Shown piece by piece: positions 49,724 through 57,773 of a DNA stretch of 64,000 bases. How positions within the stretch are numbered: the stretch's first letter is position 1; every line of letters begins with the position of its first letter. The translations under genes and the position numbers were made by a program. The notes beneath the pieces are model-generated. The model searched no databases, was not told where the DNA came from, and saw only the letters and a list, made by a program, of their open reading frames with translations. This DNA is from Flavobacterium sp. 123 (GTDB taxonomy: Bacteria; Bacteroidota; Bacteroidia; Flavobacteriales; Flavobacteriaceae): contig NZ_RBXD01000001.1 in assembly GCF_003634825.1 (NCBI RefSeq), positions 186,001 to 250,000 on the forward strand, written 5' to 3'.

Positions 49724-49915
49724 TTAAATTTGTTTTTCTTCTGTTGTTTGTATTGATTTTGGATTGTTAATTTTGAGCTCATCGTCAAAAAGCATTCTGA
49801 CAGATGGCGTATAATCATCGTCATACTGACCTGTTTTTACTGCTCGAATAAAAGCAACAAAAAAGCCAATAGCAACTACGATACTAATGGAGATTAATAA
49901 ATATATAACACTCAT
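49724..49915 (-). CDS. ccoS: cbb3 oxidase maturation protein CcoS
   Basis: A 63-residue protein with one transmembrane helix (SVIYLLISISIVVAIGFFVA) and a short charged tail, the CcoS pattern. It is needed to insert heme b and copper into the oxidase. The gene heads the cbb3 operon (2-bp gap to ccoNO) and is controlled from the FNR-like site at 49964. Confidence 0.92.
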   Translation of the reverse strand: MSVIYLLISISIVVAIGFFVAFIRAVKTGQYDDDYTPSVRMLFDDELKINNPKSIQTTEEKQI

Positions 49916-49933
49916 ACCTTAAAATTATGTTAA

Positions 49934-49977
49934 CAAAATTAGTTTTTGAATCTCGCAAAAAACATGACATTTATCAT
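49934..49977 (-). promoter_or_regulatory. FNR-like operator and -7 element of the cbb3 operon
   Basis: On the minus strand, ATGAT-AAAT-GTCAT (49977-49964) is centred at 49970.5, and the -7 element TAATTTTG occupies 49941-49934. Centre to last G is 36.5 bp, identical to hemN and ccoI. Confidence 0.82.
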
Positions 49978-50034
49978 GATTAAAGCATTATGATAAATTT
50001 ATACAAAAATTTAATACAAAAATATCCTTTATTG

Positions 50035-52437
50035 CTATTTCCTACTTGCGAAGTAATTACTCATCAATGTCACAAAGCTCACTATTGTAATGGTACTCAG
50101 CGGCATAATGATTGCAGCTACCAAAGGCAACAAATTTCCGGTTACCGCAAAAGATAATCCAACCACATTATATAATAATGAAAGAGTAAAACTCATTTTG
50201 ATAGTTGTGATTGCTTTTTTAGATAATTTCAAGAAATAACTTAATTTTTGGAACTCATTAGCATCCAAAATAGCATCGCAAGCAGGCGAAAAAACATTCA
50301 CATTTTCGGAAATAGAAATTCCTACATTACTTTGTGCCAAAGCTCCAGCATCATTCAATCCATCACCAACCATCATAACATTTTTACCTTCATCTTGCAA
50401 CTTTTTGATGAACTCTAATTTCTGTTCAGGTTTTTGATTAAAGATTAATTCGGTTCCTTTTGGCAAAAGCATTTCTAAAGTATCTCGTTCGCCTTCATTA
50501 TCACCTGACAAAACTTTGATTTGGTAATTTACATTCAAATTCTGAAAAAGCTCCGCCAAGCCTTCTCTATATTGATTATTAAAAACGTATTTACCATAAT
50601 AGACTTCGTTTATTTTAACATGAACAGAAGTCCTCTCCCCAACCCTCTCCAAAGGAGATGGAGCTGAAAATGGCAAAGTAGAATTTTGAAAAATAAAATC
50701 GTAAGAACCAATTCGAATTATATTTTCTTCTATTTGAGCTAAAATTCCTTTACCTGTTATTTCTTGAAAATCAGTTATTTTTACTTTTTTCATTTCAGGT
50801 AAAAAATCATATAACATCCTACTTAATGGATGGTTAGATGCTCTAAGTACATTTTTAATGATCAAAAGATTTTCCTCCGAAAGTGCTTTTCCTTCATACG
50901 AAATATTAGATTTCTTATTGGTGGTTATGGTTCCTGTTTTGTCAAAAACTATTGTATCAACTTTTGCTAATTGTTCAATCACCAAAGCATTCTTGAGATA
51001 GAATTTCTTCTTGCCCAAAATACGCAATATGTTTCCGGTTGTAAAAGGAGCTGTTAATGCTAATGCACAAGGACAAGCCACAATAAGAACTGCCGTAAAA
51101 ACATTGAAAGCCGTATTTACATCAATAAAAATCCAATATCCAAAGCCAGCAAAAGCTATTAATAATAATATTGGAGTAAAATATCTAGATATTCTATCCG
51201 TAATCGTTTTGTGTTTTTGTTCTACATTCTTTTGGAACACATCATTACTCCATAATTGGGTCAAATAACTTTGTGAAACTGAATGCAAAACTTCCATTTC
51301 AATCACTTTTCCTATTTGTTTTCCTCCTGCAAAAATCTTGTTACCTGATTTTTTAGTAATCGGGATTGCTTCTCCGGTAACAAAACTATAATCTATTTCA
51401 GCTTTTTCGGAAATCAAAATGCCATCAACTGGAATAAGTTCTTGGTTTCTAATTAATAATCGATCTCCTTTTTGAATATCATAAACGGGCACGCTTTCTT
51501 CGGAAGTAGCATTAATACGGGTAATTGCTATTGGAAAATACGATTTAAAATCTCTTTCGAAACTCAAAAAACTATAGGTTTTAATTTGGAACATTTTCCC
51601 TAAAAGCATAAAGAAAATCAAGCCCGTTAAGCTGTCGAAAAAACCTGAACCATAATCCATGACAATATCAACTGTACTTCTAATAAACATCACAACAATC
51701 CCTAAAGCTATAGGAATATCGATATTAAGCATTTTAGCTTTGATGCTTTTGTAGGCTGAAACATAATAACCACTTGCCGAATAAAAGAAACTTGGTAAAG
51801 ACAATATAAAAATCAACCAACGAAAAAAACCGCGGTATTGATCTAGCCAATATTCTTTTACCTCAAAATATTCTGGGAATGAAAGCAGCATAATATTACC
51901 GAAACAAAAAAAGGCCACACCCAATTTATAAGTCAAACTTCGGTCAACATTATTGCTTCCAGTCTCGTAATTTTCTAAGCTTATATAGGGTTCGTAACCA
52001 ATGGAGCTTAATAAATAAACAATGGTTTTAAGTGAAACTATCTCTGGATTATAAGTGACACGTACTTTCTTTTCGGGAAAATTAACTTGTGAAGTACTTA
52101 TTCCCTTTTGAAGACGCTGTAGATTTTCCAAAATCCAAATACACGAGCTACAATGAATATGAGGAATGTTAAGTGAAATAATTTCGGTTGAATCCTCTTG
52201 GAATTCCAACAGTTTTGAAACAATACTTTCATTGTCTAAAAAATCATATTTACCATTAATATCTTGCGGGGTTGCTCCAGGCGATTTTTCAAAATCATAA
52301 TAGCATGTCATATCATTGAGACTGAAAATTTCGTACACGGTTTTACAACCATTACAACAAAATTCTTTGTCATCAAATATAATTTCTTCAGCTTTTACAA
52401 TATCTAAACCACAATGGAAACAGTTTTGTCTGTCCAT
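50035..52437 (-). CDS. ccoI: Copper P1B-type ATPase CcoI
   Basis: An 800-residue heavy-metal ATPase. The N-terminus has Cys-rich motifs (CFHCG, FCCNGC) and a metal-binding HCSSCIWI; then come eight transmembrane helices, the ion-path CPC (VACPCALAL), phosphorylation site DKTGTITT and the hinge GDGLNDAGAL. It exports or delivers copper to the cbb3 site for assembly. About 17 residues near 582-600 (containing APSPLERVGER) look like an in-frame insertion; see findings. Regulated from the 52491 palindrome. Confidence 0.94.
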   Translation of the reverse strand: MDRQNCFHCGLDIVKAEEIIFDDKEFCCNGCKTVYEIFSLNDMTCYYDFEKSPGATPQDINGKYDFLDNESIVSKLLEFQEDSTEIISLNIPHIHCSSCIWILENLQRLQKGISTSQVNFPEKKVRVTYNPEIVSLKTIVYLLSSIGYEPYISLENYETGSNNVDRSLTYKLGVAFFCFGNIMLLSFPEYFEVKEYWLDQYRGFFRWLIFILSLPSFFYSASGYYVSAYKSIKAKMLNIDIPIALGIVVMFIRSTVDIVMDYGSGFFDSLTGLIFFMLLGKMFQIKTYSFLSFERDFKSYFPIAITRINATSEESVPVYDIQKGDRLLIRNQELIPVDGILISEKAEIDYSFVTGEAIPITKKSGNKIFAGGKQIGKVIEMEVLHSVSQSYLTQLWSNDVFQKNVEQKHKTITDRISRYFTPILLLIAFAGFGYWIFIDVNTAFNVFTAVLIVACPCALALTAPFTTGNILRILGKKKFYLKNALVIEQLAKVDTIVFDKTGTITTNKKSNISYEGKALSEENLLIIKNVLRASNHPLSRMLYDFLPEMKKVKITDFQEITGKGILAQIEENIIRIGSYDFIFQNSTLPFSAPSPLERVGERTSVHVKINEVYYGKYVFNNQYREGLAELFQNLNVNYQIKVLSGDNEGERDTLEMLLPKGTELIFNQKPEQKLEFIKKLQDEGKNVMMVGDGLNDAGALAQSNVGISISENVNVFSPACDAILDANEFQKLSYFLKLSKKAITTIKMSFTLSLLYNVVGLSFAVTGNLLPLVAAIIMPLSTITIVSFVTLMSNYFASRK

Positions 52438-52462
52438 AAATCTTTGCTCATTTTACCTGTTA

Positions 52463-52508
52463 CAAAGGTTGTTAATTGAATTAGTTAAAAATATGACTTT
52501 TGTCATAT
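52463..52508 (-). promoter_or_regulatory. FNR-like operator and -7 element of ccoI
   Basis: ATATGAC-TTTT-GTCATAT (52491-52508), a perfect 7-4-7 palindrome centred at 52499.5. On the minus strand a degenerate -7 element AACCTTTG ends at 52463, so centre to last G is again 36.5 bp. The palindrome also lies upstream of the divergent fnr gene. Confidence 0.75.
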
Positions 52509-52523
52509 AATTGTTTAAATTTG
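52491..52523 (+). promoter_or_regulatory. Regulator promoter with overlapping FNR-like operator
   Basis: The -7 element TAAATTTG (52516-52523) lies only 23.5 bp from the centre of the 52491-52508 palindrome. A protein bound there would cover the -33 region, so negative autoregulation is likely. Confidence 0.6.
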
Positions 52524-52597
52524 CAGTACAAATTAGGACTTATTTTGTAGAATATATTAGACCTGTTTTGTAGAACAAGTAAAGCCCCTTTCTTATT

Positions 52598-53278
52598 ATG
52601 AGTAAATGTGAACAATGTATTGTTAGAGAATTCAGTTCTTTGAAAGCACTTAATAAAGATGAACTAGTAAAACTAGCGGAATGTAAATCATCTCACACAG
52701 TCAAAAAAGGAGATGTTATCTTTGAAGAAGGAGAAACAATCAATGGTATTTATTGCGTCAAAGATGGTATTTGTAAACTAACAAAACTGAGCCCTAACGG
52801 AAAAGATCATATTGTCAAATTGATTAAAAAAGGCGAGCTATTAGGGCAACGTTCTTTAATTAGTGACGAACCCGTAAACCTAAGTGCGATTGCTCTTGAG
52901 GACATGGAAGTATGCTTTATTCCTAAAAATGAGGTGATGGGATTTTTTGATAAAAACAATCAGTTCTCTATGAATGTCATGAAAACTATTTGTGGCGATC
53001 TTAAAGAAGCGGATGATCATATGGTTAATATGGCTCAAAAAACCGTTAAAGAAAGACTGGCCGAAACATTACTTTACTTGCTAGATACTTTTGGAAAAAA
53101 TGAAGATAACACTTTGAAAGTCCAGCTTTCAAGAGATGAATTAGCTAGCATGATTGGTACTGCTACCGAAAGTTGTATTCGTTTATTATCCGATTTTAAT
53201 AAATTAGGATTAATTGAATTGTCTGGTAAAAAAATTATTTTAAAAGACATTAATAAATTAAAAAAAATAGCGGACTAA
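52598..53278 (+). CDS. fnr: Crp/Fnr-family regulator of the microaerobic regulon
   Basis: A 226-residue Crp/Fnr protein. N-terminal cysteines CEQC (residues 4 and 7) and Cys29 (LAECKSS) suggest a redox or Fe-S-sensing site, with a further Cys in GIYCVKDGICK; the four-Cys spacing is not identical to E. coli FNR. The cNMP-fold ends near 120, and the C-terminal winged helix is VQLSRDELASMIGTATESCI. The ATGAY-N4-RTCAT palindromes before hemN, ccoS and ccoI are the probable targets, but sensor chemistry is not shown. Confidence 0.88.
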   Translation: MSKCEQCIVREFSSLKALNKDELVKLAECKSSHTVKKGDVIFEEGETINGIYCVKDGICKLTKLSPNGKDHIVKLIKKGELLGQRSLISDEPVNLSAIALEDMEVCFIPKNEVMGFFDKNNQFSMNVMKTICGDLKEADDHMVNMAQKTVKERLAETLLYLLDTFGKNEDNTLKVQLSRDELASMIGTATESCIRLLSDFNKLGLIELSGKKIILKDINKLKKIAD

Positions 53279-53292
53279 ACGCTAAACTATAA

Positions 53293-53330
53293 AATGAAGC
53301 AAAAGAGTACTAAAGCTTTTTTGCTTCATT
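53293..53330. terminator. Bidirectional terminator between fnr and mazG
   Basis: AATGAAGCAAAA and TTTTGCTTCATT, 12-bp stem, loop 14 nt. It overlaps the mazG stop codon. Confidence 0.85.
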
Positions 53331-54083
53331 CCAAAAAACATCCATTTCAGCAAGCGTCATATCCATTAGTGGTTTACCTAATTCTCCTGCTTTGCTTTCG
53401 AGATATTGAAATCTTTTAATGAATTTTTTATTGGTTCTTTCTAAAGCGTCTTCGGGATTTACATTCAAAAATCGGGCGTAATTAATCATGGAGAATAACA
53501 CATCGCCAAATTCAGCTTCTATTTTATCCTGATTTTTAGCATCAACCTCAACTTGTAATTCCTGTAATTCCTCTTGAACTTTATCCCAAACTTGATGAGG
53601 CTCTTCCCAGTCAAAACCTACACCTTTTACTTTATCTTGAATACGACTCGCTTTTACTAATGCAGGCAAACTTTTAGGAACTCCTTCAAGCACTGATTTT
53701 TTACCTTCTTTCAATTTCAGTTTTTCCCAATTTTGCTTTACTTCTTCTTCGTCTTTTACCACAACATCACTATAAATATGAGGATGACGATGAATCAATT
53801 TTTCGCAGATTTCATTACACACATCCGCCATGTCAAAATCGCCTGTTTCACTTCCTATTTTAGAATAAAAAACAATGTGCAATAATAAATCCCCCAATTC
53901 TCTCTTAACCTCACTTAAATCATTATCCAAAATAGCATCGCCTAATTCATAGGTTTCTTCTATGGTTAAATGACGTAAACTTTGCATGGTTTGCTTTTTA
54001 TCCCAAGGACATTTTTCGCGCAAATCATCCATAATATTCAATAATCTTTCAAAAGCCTGAAGTTGATGTGTTCTTGAGTTCAT
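53310..54083 (-). CDS. mazG: Nucleoside triphosphate pyrophosphohydrolase MazG
   Basis: A 257-residue enzyme with two MazG domains. Metal-binding glutamates are in LTIEETYELGDAILDND (first domain) and EAEFGDVLFSMINYAR (second). It hydrolyses NTPs to NMP and pyrophosphate, guarding the nucleotide pool. It lies downstream of the DUF5606 gene with a hairpin between, so it is probably a separate unit. Confidence 0.93.
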   Translation of the reverse strand: MNSRTHQLQAFERLLNIMDDLREKCPWDKKQTMQSLRHLTIEETYELGDAILDNDLSEVKRELGDLLLHIVFYSKIGSETGDFDMADVCNEICEKLIHRHPHIYSDVVVKDEEEVKQNWEKLKLKEGKKSVLEGVPKSLPALVKASRIQDKVKGVGFDWEEPHQVWDKVQEELQELQVEVDAKNQDKIEAEFGDVLFSMINYARFLNVNPEDALERTNKKFIKRFQYLESKAGELGKPLMDMTLAEMDVFWNEAKKL

Positions 54084-54106
54084 TGTTTGAGTGGTTTTTG
54101 TAAAAA

Positions 54107-54143
54107 TAAAAAAATCCTGTCAAGAAATCATCTCAACAGGATT
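54107..54143 (-). terminator. Terminator downstream of the DUF5606 gene
   Basis: On the minus strand AATCCTGT and ACAGGATT form an 8-bp stem, loop 15 nt, followed by a T run (A run on the plus strand at 54108-54114). Confidence 0.8.
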
Positions 54144-54164
54144 AAATATAATCTATAAAATCAA

Positions 54165-54638
54165 TTATGCTTTTTTCGCTTTAGCTTTTTTTGGTTTCTC
54201 TTCAGCTACAACTTCATCAGCTACAGATACGTCAACACTTTGTGCCGCTGGAGCTTCGTCAGTAACTAAACCTTTATTTTGTAGCATATTATACCAATTC
54301 AACACTTTTTTGATGTCAGAAGGATACACTCTTTCTTCATCATAATCAGGTAAAATTTCTTTAAAATAAGCTGCTAATGTAGCATTATCTGATTTATGAG
54401 AAATGGCTTGTTCTTTGTTTTCTTTTTTAGCAATGTTTGACATTATTTCTGACAAAGGTTTTTCGCCTTCGTACGTATAAATTGAAATCTCAGACAATAA
54501 ACTTACATTACTTTTTAAGTTCACTGTAATTCTTTTTCCATCCAATAACGATTCTGCAACAAAACCAGTACGTGTTTGTACTTTTAATACATATAAACCT
54601 GGTTTCCCAGAAATTGCTAATATTTTTTCTAAATTCAT
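54165..54638 (-). CDS. DUF5606-family protein
   Basis: A 157-residue protein with the DUF5606 N-terminus NLEKILAISGKPGLYVLKVQ, a beta-rich core to about residue 50, then a helical part (NATLAAYFKEILPDYDEERV) and an acidic-to-basic low-complexity tail ending KPKKAKAKKA. The function is unknown; the family is confined mainly to Bacteroidota and usually precedes or follows def, as here (82 bp). Confidence 0.85.
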   Translation of the reverse strand: MNLEKILAISGKPGLYVLKVQTRTGFVAESLLDGKRITVNLKSNVSLLSEISIYTYEGEKPLSEIMSNIAKKENKEQAISHKSDNATLAAYFKEILPDYDEERVYPSDIKKVLNWYNMLQNKGLVTDEAPAAQSVDVSVADEVVAEEKPKKAKAKKA

Positions 54639-54720
54639 GCTTGTTTAATTATTATTAAGAATTCAATTATTTTTTTCTTTAACCCAAAAACCATACCAAG
54701 ACGGCACAATTAAAGTGTTT

Positions 54721-55308
54721 TTATCTTCCTTTTTTACCGAAAAATTTCATTCGGTATTCTTGAAAAGTCTTTCCTTCCAAGATGTTTTTTAATTTCTTTT
54801 GAATCAATCGCTTCTTAAGTGATGAGATTTTATCTGTAAATAAAATACCTTCGATATGATCGTATTCGTGTTGAATCACTCTGGCAATTAAGCCATCAAA
54901 AACTTCGGTTTTCATCACAAAATCTTCTTCACAATATTCAATAGTTATCGTTGGATTTCTATAAACATCTTCTCTGACATCCGGAATGCTCAAACAACCT
55001 TCGTTAAAAGCCCATTCTTCCCCTTCTTCTTTAATCATTCTAGCATTGATAAATGTTTTTTTGAACCCTTTCAAGTTTTTTTGTTCCGTTTCTTCTAGAT
55101 CATCATCATCACTAAAAGGAGTTGTGTCGATTACAAATAAACGCAACGCTAATCCTATCTGTGGTGCAGCAAGTCCTACTCCGTATGCATTATACATAGT
55201 TTCGTACATATTAGCGATAGTTTCTTTTAAGTTAGGATGCTCTGGTGTAAGATTTCCCCCTACTTTTCTTAAAACGGGATCGCCATAACCTATAATTGGT
55301 AAAATCAT
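54721..55308 (-). CDS. def: Peptide deformylase
   Basis: A 195-residue metalloenzyme that removes the N-formyl group from nascent proteins. All three motifs are intact: GVGLAAPQIG (motif 1), EGCLSIP (motif 2, metal-binding Cys) and QHEYDHIEG (motif 3, HExxH-type). In other Flavobacteriaceae def commonly neighbours ruvX; here YccS and mqo lie between them. Confidence 0.96.
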   Translation of the reverse strand: MILPIIGYGDPVLRKVGGNLTPEHPNLKETIANMYETMYNAYGVGLAAPQIGLALRLFVIDTTPFSDDDDLEETEQKNLKGFKKTFINARMIKEEGEEWAFNEGCLSIPDVREDVYRNPTITIEYCEEDFVMKTEVFDGLIARVIQHEYDHIEGILFTDKISSLKKRLIQKKLKNILEGKTFQEYRMKFFGKKGR

Positions 55309-55370
55309 TATTCTTATATTAAGTATTATATACTGAAAACTTAGTGTGTATTGCCCTTGATTTCAGTCTG

Positions 55371-55378
55371 CAAAAATA
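55371..55378 (-). promoter_or_regulatory. -7 element upstream of def
   Basis: TATTTTTG on the minus strand, last G about 63 bp before the def ATG, matches TAnnTTTG. Confidence 0.5.
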
Positions 55379-55471
55379 GTAAAAAAATAAACAATCAATT
55401 ATCTCTAAATGATAATTAAATTTAGTTGTTAATTCAATTTGGAATATTCCCAAAACAAATGGCACAATTCT

Positions 55472-55479
55472 TACCTTTG
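55472..55479 (+). promoter_or_regulatory. -7 element of the YccS-like gene
   Basis: TACCTTTG ends 18 bp before ATG 55497. Because it lies directly before the GTG at 55482, transcription would start at or after that GTG, which favours ATG 55497. Confidence 0.6.
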
Positions 55480-55496
55480 TAGTGAATATATCCCAT

Positions 55497-57710
55497 ATGA
55501 TTGATCAAATTCAAAAATTCACTGAAAGCACAAATTTCACTAATGCTTTAAAAATAACTATTGCTGCAGTTATACCCGTTTTATTGTTTACATTTTTAGG
55601 TGATTTTCAAATGGGATTTACAATAGCTCTTGGTGCTTTCTTTACCTATCCAGGTGATATCCCTAGTAGTCCAAAACACAAGATTAATGGAATCCTTTTT
55701 ACTGCAGTATTAGTCTCAGTTGCGAACCTTATTATAAATATTGTTTATCCTTACCCCTACTTTTTTTATCCCGTTTTTGTCACTTCAGTGTTTTTTCTAG
55801 CCATGTTATCGGTTTACGGACAACGAACAACTTTAGTTTCGTTTTCGGCATTACTTGCTGTTTCATTGGCATTTGCACATATTAATACAGGCTGGGCAAT
55901 GATTCAACATTCCCTTTTAATACTAATTGGAGGCTTATTTTACCTTTTAGTTTCATTAATTTTTCATTACATAAGACCTTATCGTTATGTTGAATTACAA
56001 ACGGTATCTTGCATTCAACTTACAGCAAAATACTTAAAACTTCGCGGGGACCTTTGGTCACCTGACGCTGATAAAAAAGCAATAATCGAAAAGCAATTAC
56101 ATCTTCAAGTTGAAATTAATGCTATACACCAAAACATAAGAGAAGTTCTAATAAGCAATCATAAAAATTCAGGTTCTTCCAATCAAAATCGAAAATTACT
56201 AATTGTATTTGTTTCCTTGGTCGAAATCTTAGAACTAGCCTTGTCTACTTCTTTTGATCACAATAAATTACACCTAAAATTTAGTGAGTATCCAAATGTT
56301 TTGGCTACTTACCAAAAGTTAGCTTATAATTTAGCATCAAATTTAAAACAGTTATCGAAAAGCGTAAAAAACAAACAGAAATTCACGCCAAAGCACAATC
56401 TTATTAAGAATCTAAATGATTTGGAACTTGCTATCGTAGCTTATGAAAATCATCTCGGGAAAATTGCCGCTTCCGAAGGTGTTTTTATGCTAACAACTAT
56501 GTTGCAATATGCTGAAAAACAAATCGAGAAAATAAAAATTGTTGAACGCGCATTTTCATTGGCAATTCTTTCGCAAGATCTAAAAGGTAAAGACAAAGAT
56601 TTAGAGAAATTTCTAACTCCACAACATTATCTTTGGAGTACACTGATTGAAAATTTAAGTTTTTCATCAACGCTTTTCAGACATTCTTTGAGATTAACCA
56701 TTACTATTTTGATTGGGTTTATAATTGGTAAAATATTGCCTTTTCAAAATGTATATTGGATTTTACTTACTATCTCAGTTATCATGAGACCTGGTTATGG
56801 ATTAACCAAAGAGAGATCCTTCAATAGAATTTTAGGTACTATTTTAGGCGGTTTAATCGCTTTTGGTATTCTTTATTTTATTCACAATAATATTATAATT
56901 AGCATATTCACAATTCTTTCTATGCTTTTAGGATTTTCATTTACGCAAACTAATTATAAAATCAGTGCCACTTTTGTTACGATGTATATTGTTTTCATAT
57001 ATGGAATTCTGACTCCAAATGTAGGGACAGTAATCCAATATCGAATTTTAGACACATTAGTTGGGGCTATTCTAGCTTTCTTATCCAATCACTTTTTGTG
57101 GCCTTCGTGGGAATTTTTGAATATTCCGGTTTATCTAAAGAAATCAATCAAGGCAAATCAAAATTACTTGAAAGAAATTTCTATTTTTTACAACAAAAAA
57201 GGAACCGTTTCAACATCCTATCGCTTAGCACGAAAAAATGCTTTTATTGAAATTGGAAATCTTATGGCTTCTTTCCAAAGAATGGCGCAAGAGCCTAAAT
57301 CAAAACAAAAACAATTGCCACAGGTTTATAAATTGGCTGTTCTAAATCATACACTTTTATCATCATCCGCTTCATTGGGAACCTATATTCAATCCCACAA
57401 AACAACAAGAGCTTCAGAAGCTTTTAATGTTGTGGTAGATACAGTCATAAAAAATCTAGATAATGCAATTGCGCTCTTAGAGGAAAATACAATTCATCCT
57501 CAAGAAAGCATCACAAAAACTGATTTGGCGCTTCGTTTCACCGAATTAAAAAACATTCGTGCAAGAGAATTAAAAGAAGGAAATACAATAGATGAAGAAG
57601 CTTTTTTATTGAAAATGCAAGAAGCACAATTGATTATAGAACAATTAATTTGGCTTACAAATTTGTCTGAGAATATTGTAAAAACCACAAAGACATTACT
57701 TGATTCCTAA
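55497..57710 (+). CDS. yccS: FUSC/YccS-family membrane protein
   Basis: A 737-residue inner membrane protein with two clusters of membrane helices (about residues 20-160 and 395-525) separated by a soluble helical region. The second cluster contains the FUSC motif TISVIMRPGYGLTKERSFNR followed by ILGTILGGLIAF. The family is a putative aromatic acid or toxic-compound exporter (AaeB, YccS, YhfK), but no substrate is known for this form. A C-terminal coiled segment follows. Confidence 0.88.
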   Translation: MIDQIQKFTESTNFTNALKITIAAVIPVLLFTFLGDFQMGFTIALGAFFTYPGDIPSSPKHKINGILFTAVLVSVANLIINIVYPYPYFFYPVFVTSVFFLAMLSVYGQRTTLVSFSALLAVSLAFAHINTGWAMIQHSLLILIGGLFYLLVSLIFHYIRPYRYVELQTVSCIQLTAKYLKLRGDLWSPDADKKAIIEKQLHLQVEINAIHQNIREVLISNHKNSGSSNQNRKLLIVFVSLVEILELALSTSFDHNKLHLKFSEYPNVLATYQKLAYNLASNLKQLSKSVKNKQKFTPKHNLIKNLNDLELAIVAYENHLGKIAASEGVFMLTTMLQYAEKQIEKIKIVERAFSLAILSQDLKGKDKDLEKFLTPQHYLWSTLIENLSFSSTLFRHSLRLTITILIGFIIGKILPFQNVYWILLTISVIMRPGYGLTKERSFNRILGTILGGLIAFGILYFIHNNIIISIFTILSMLLGFSFTQTNYKISATFVTMYIVFIYGILTPNVGTVIQYRILDTLVGAILAFLSNHFLWPSWEFLNIPVYLKKSIKANQNYLKEISIFYNKKGTVSTSYRLARKNAFIEIGNLMASFQRMAQEPKSKQKQLPQVYKLAVLNHTLLSSSASLGTYIQSHKTTRASEAFNVVVDTVIKNLDNAIALLEENTIHPQESITKTDLALRFTELKNIRARELKEGNTIDEEAFLLKMQEAQLIIEQLIWLTNLSENIVKTTKTLLDS

Positions 57711-57719
57711 AATCAAAAA

Positions 57720-57755
57720 AGGTGCTGAATTAGATAAAATCTAAAAACAGCACCT
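57720..57755. terminator. Terminator between YccS-like gene and mqo
   Basis: AGGTGCTG and CAGCACCT, 8 bp, with inner TTAGAT/ATCTAA making a long interrupted hairpin. Flanked by A and T tracts, so convergent termination is likely. Confidence 0.8.
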
Positions 57756-57773
57756 CAATCTTTATTAACAATT

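Noticed and set aside
49588-49824. 78-residue frame overlapping ccoNO and ccoS on the minus strand
   Set aside because: It is an out-of-frame shadow of ccoS/ccoNO, with no recognisable motif and no start context.
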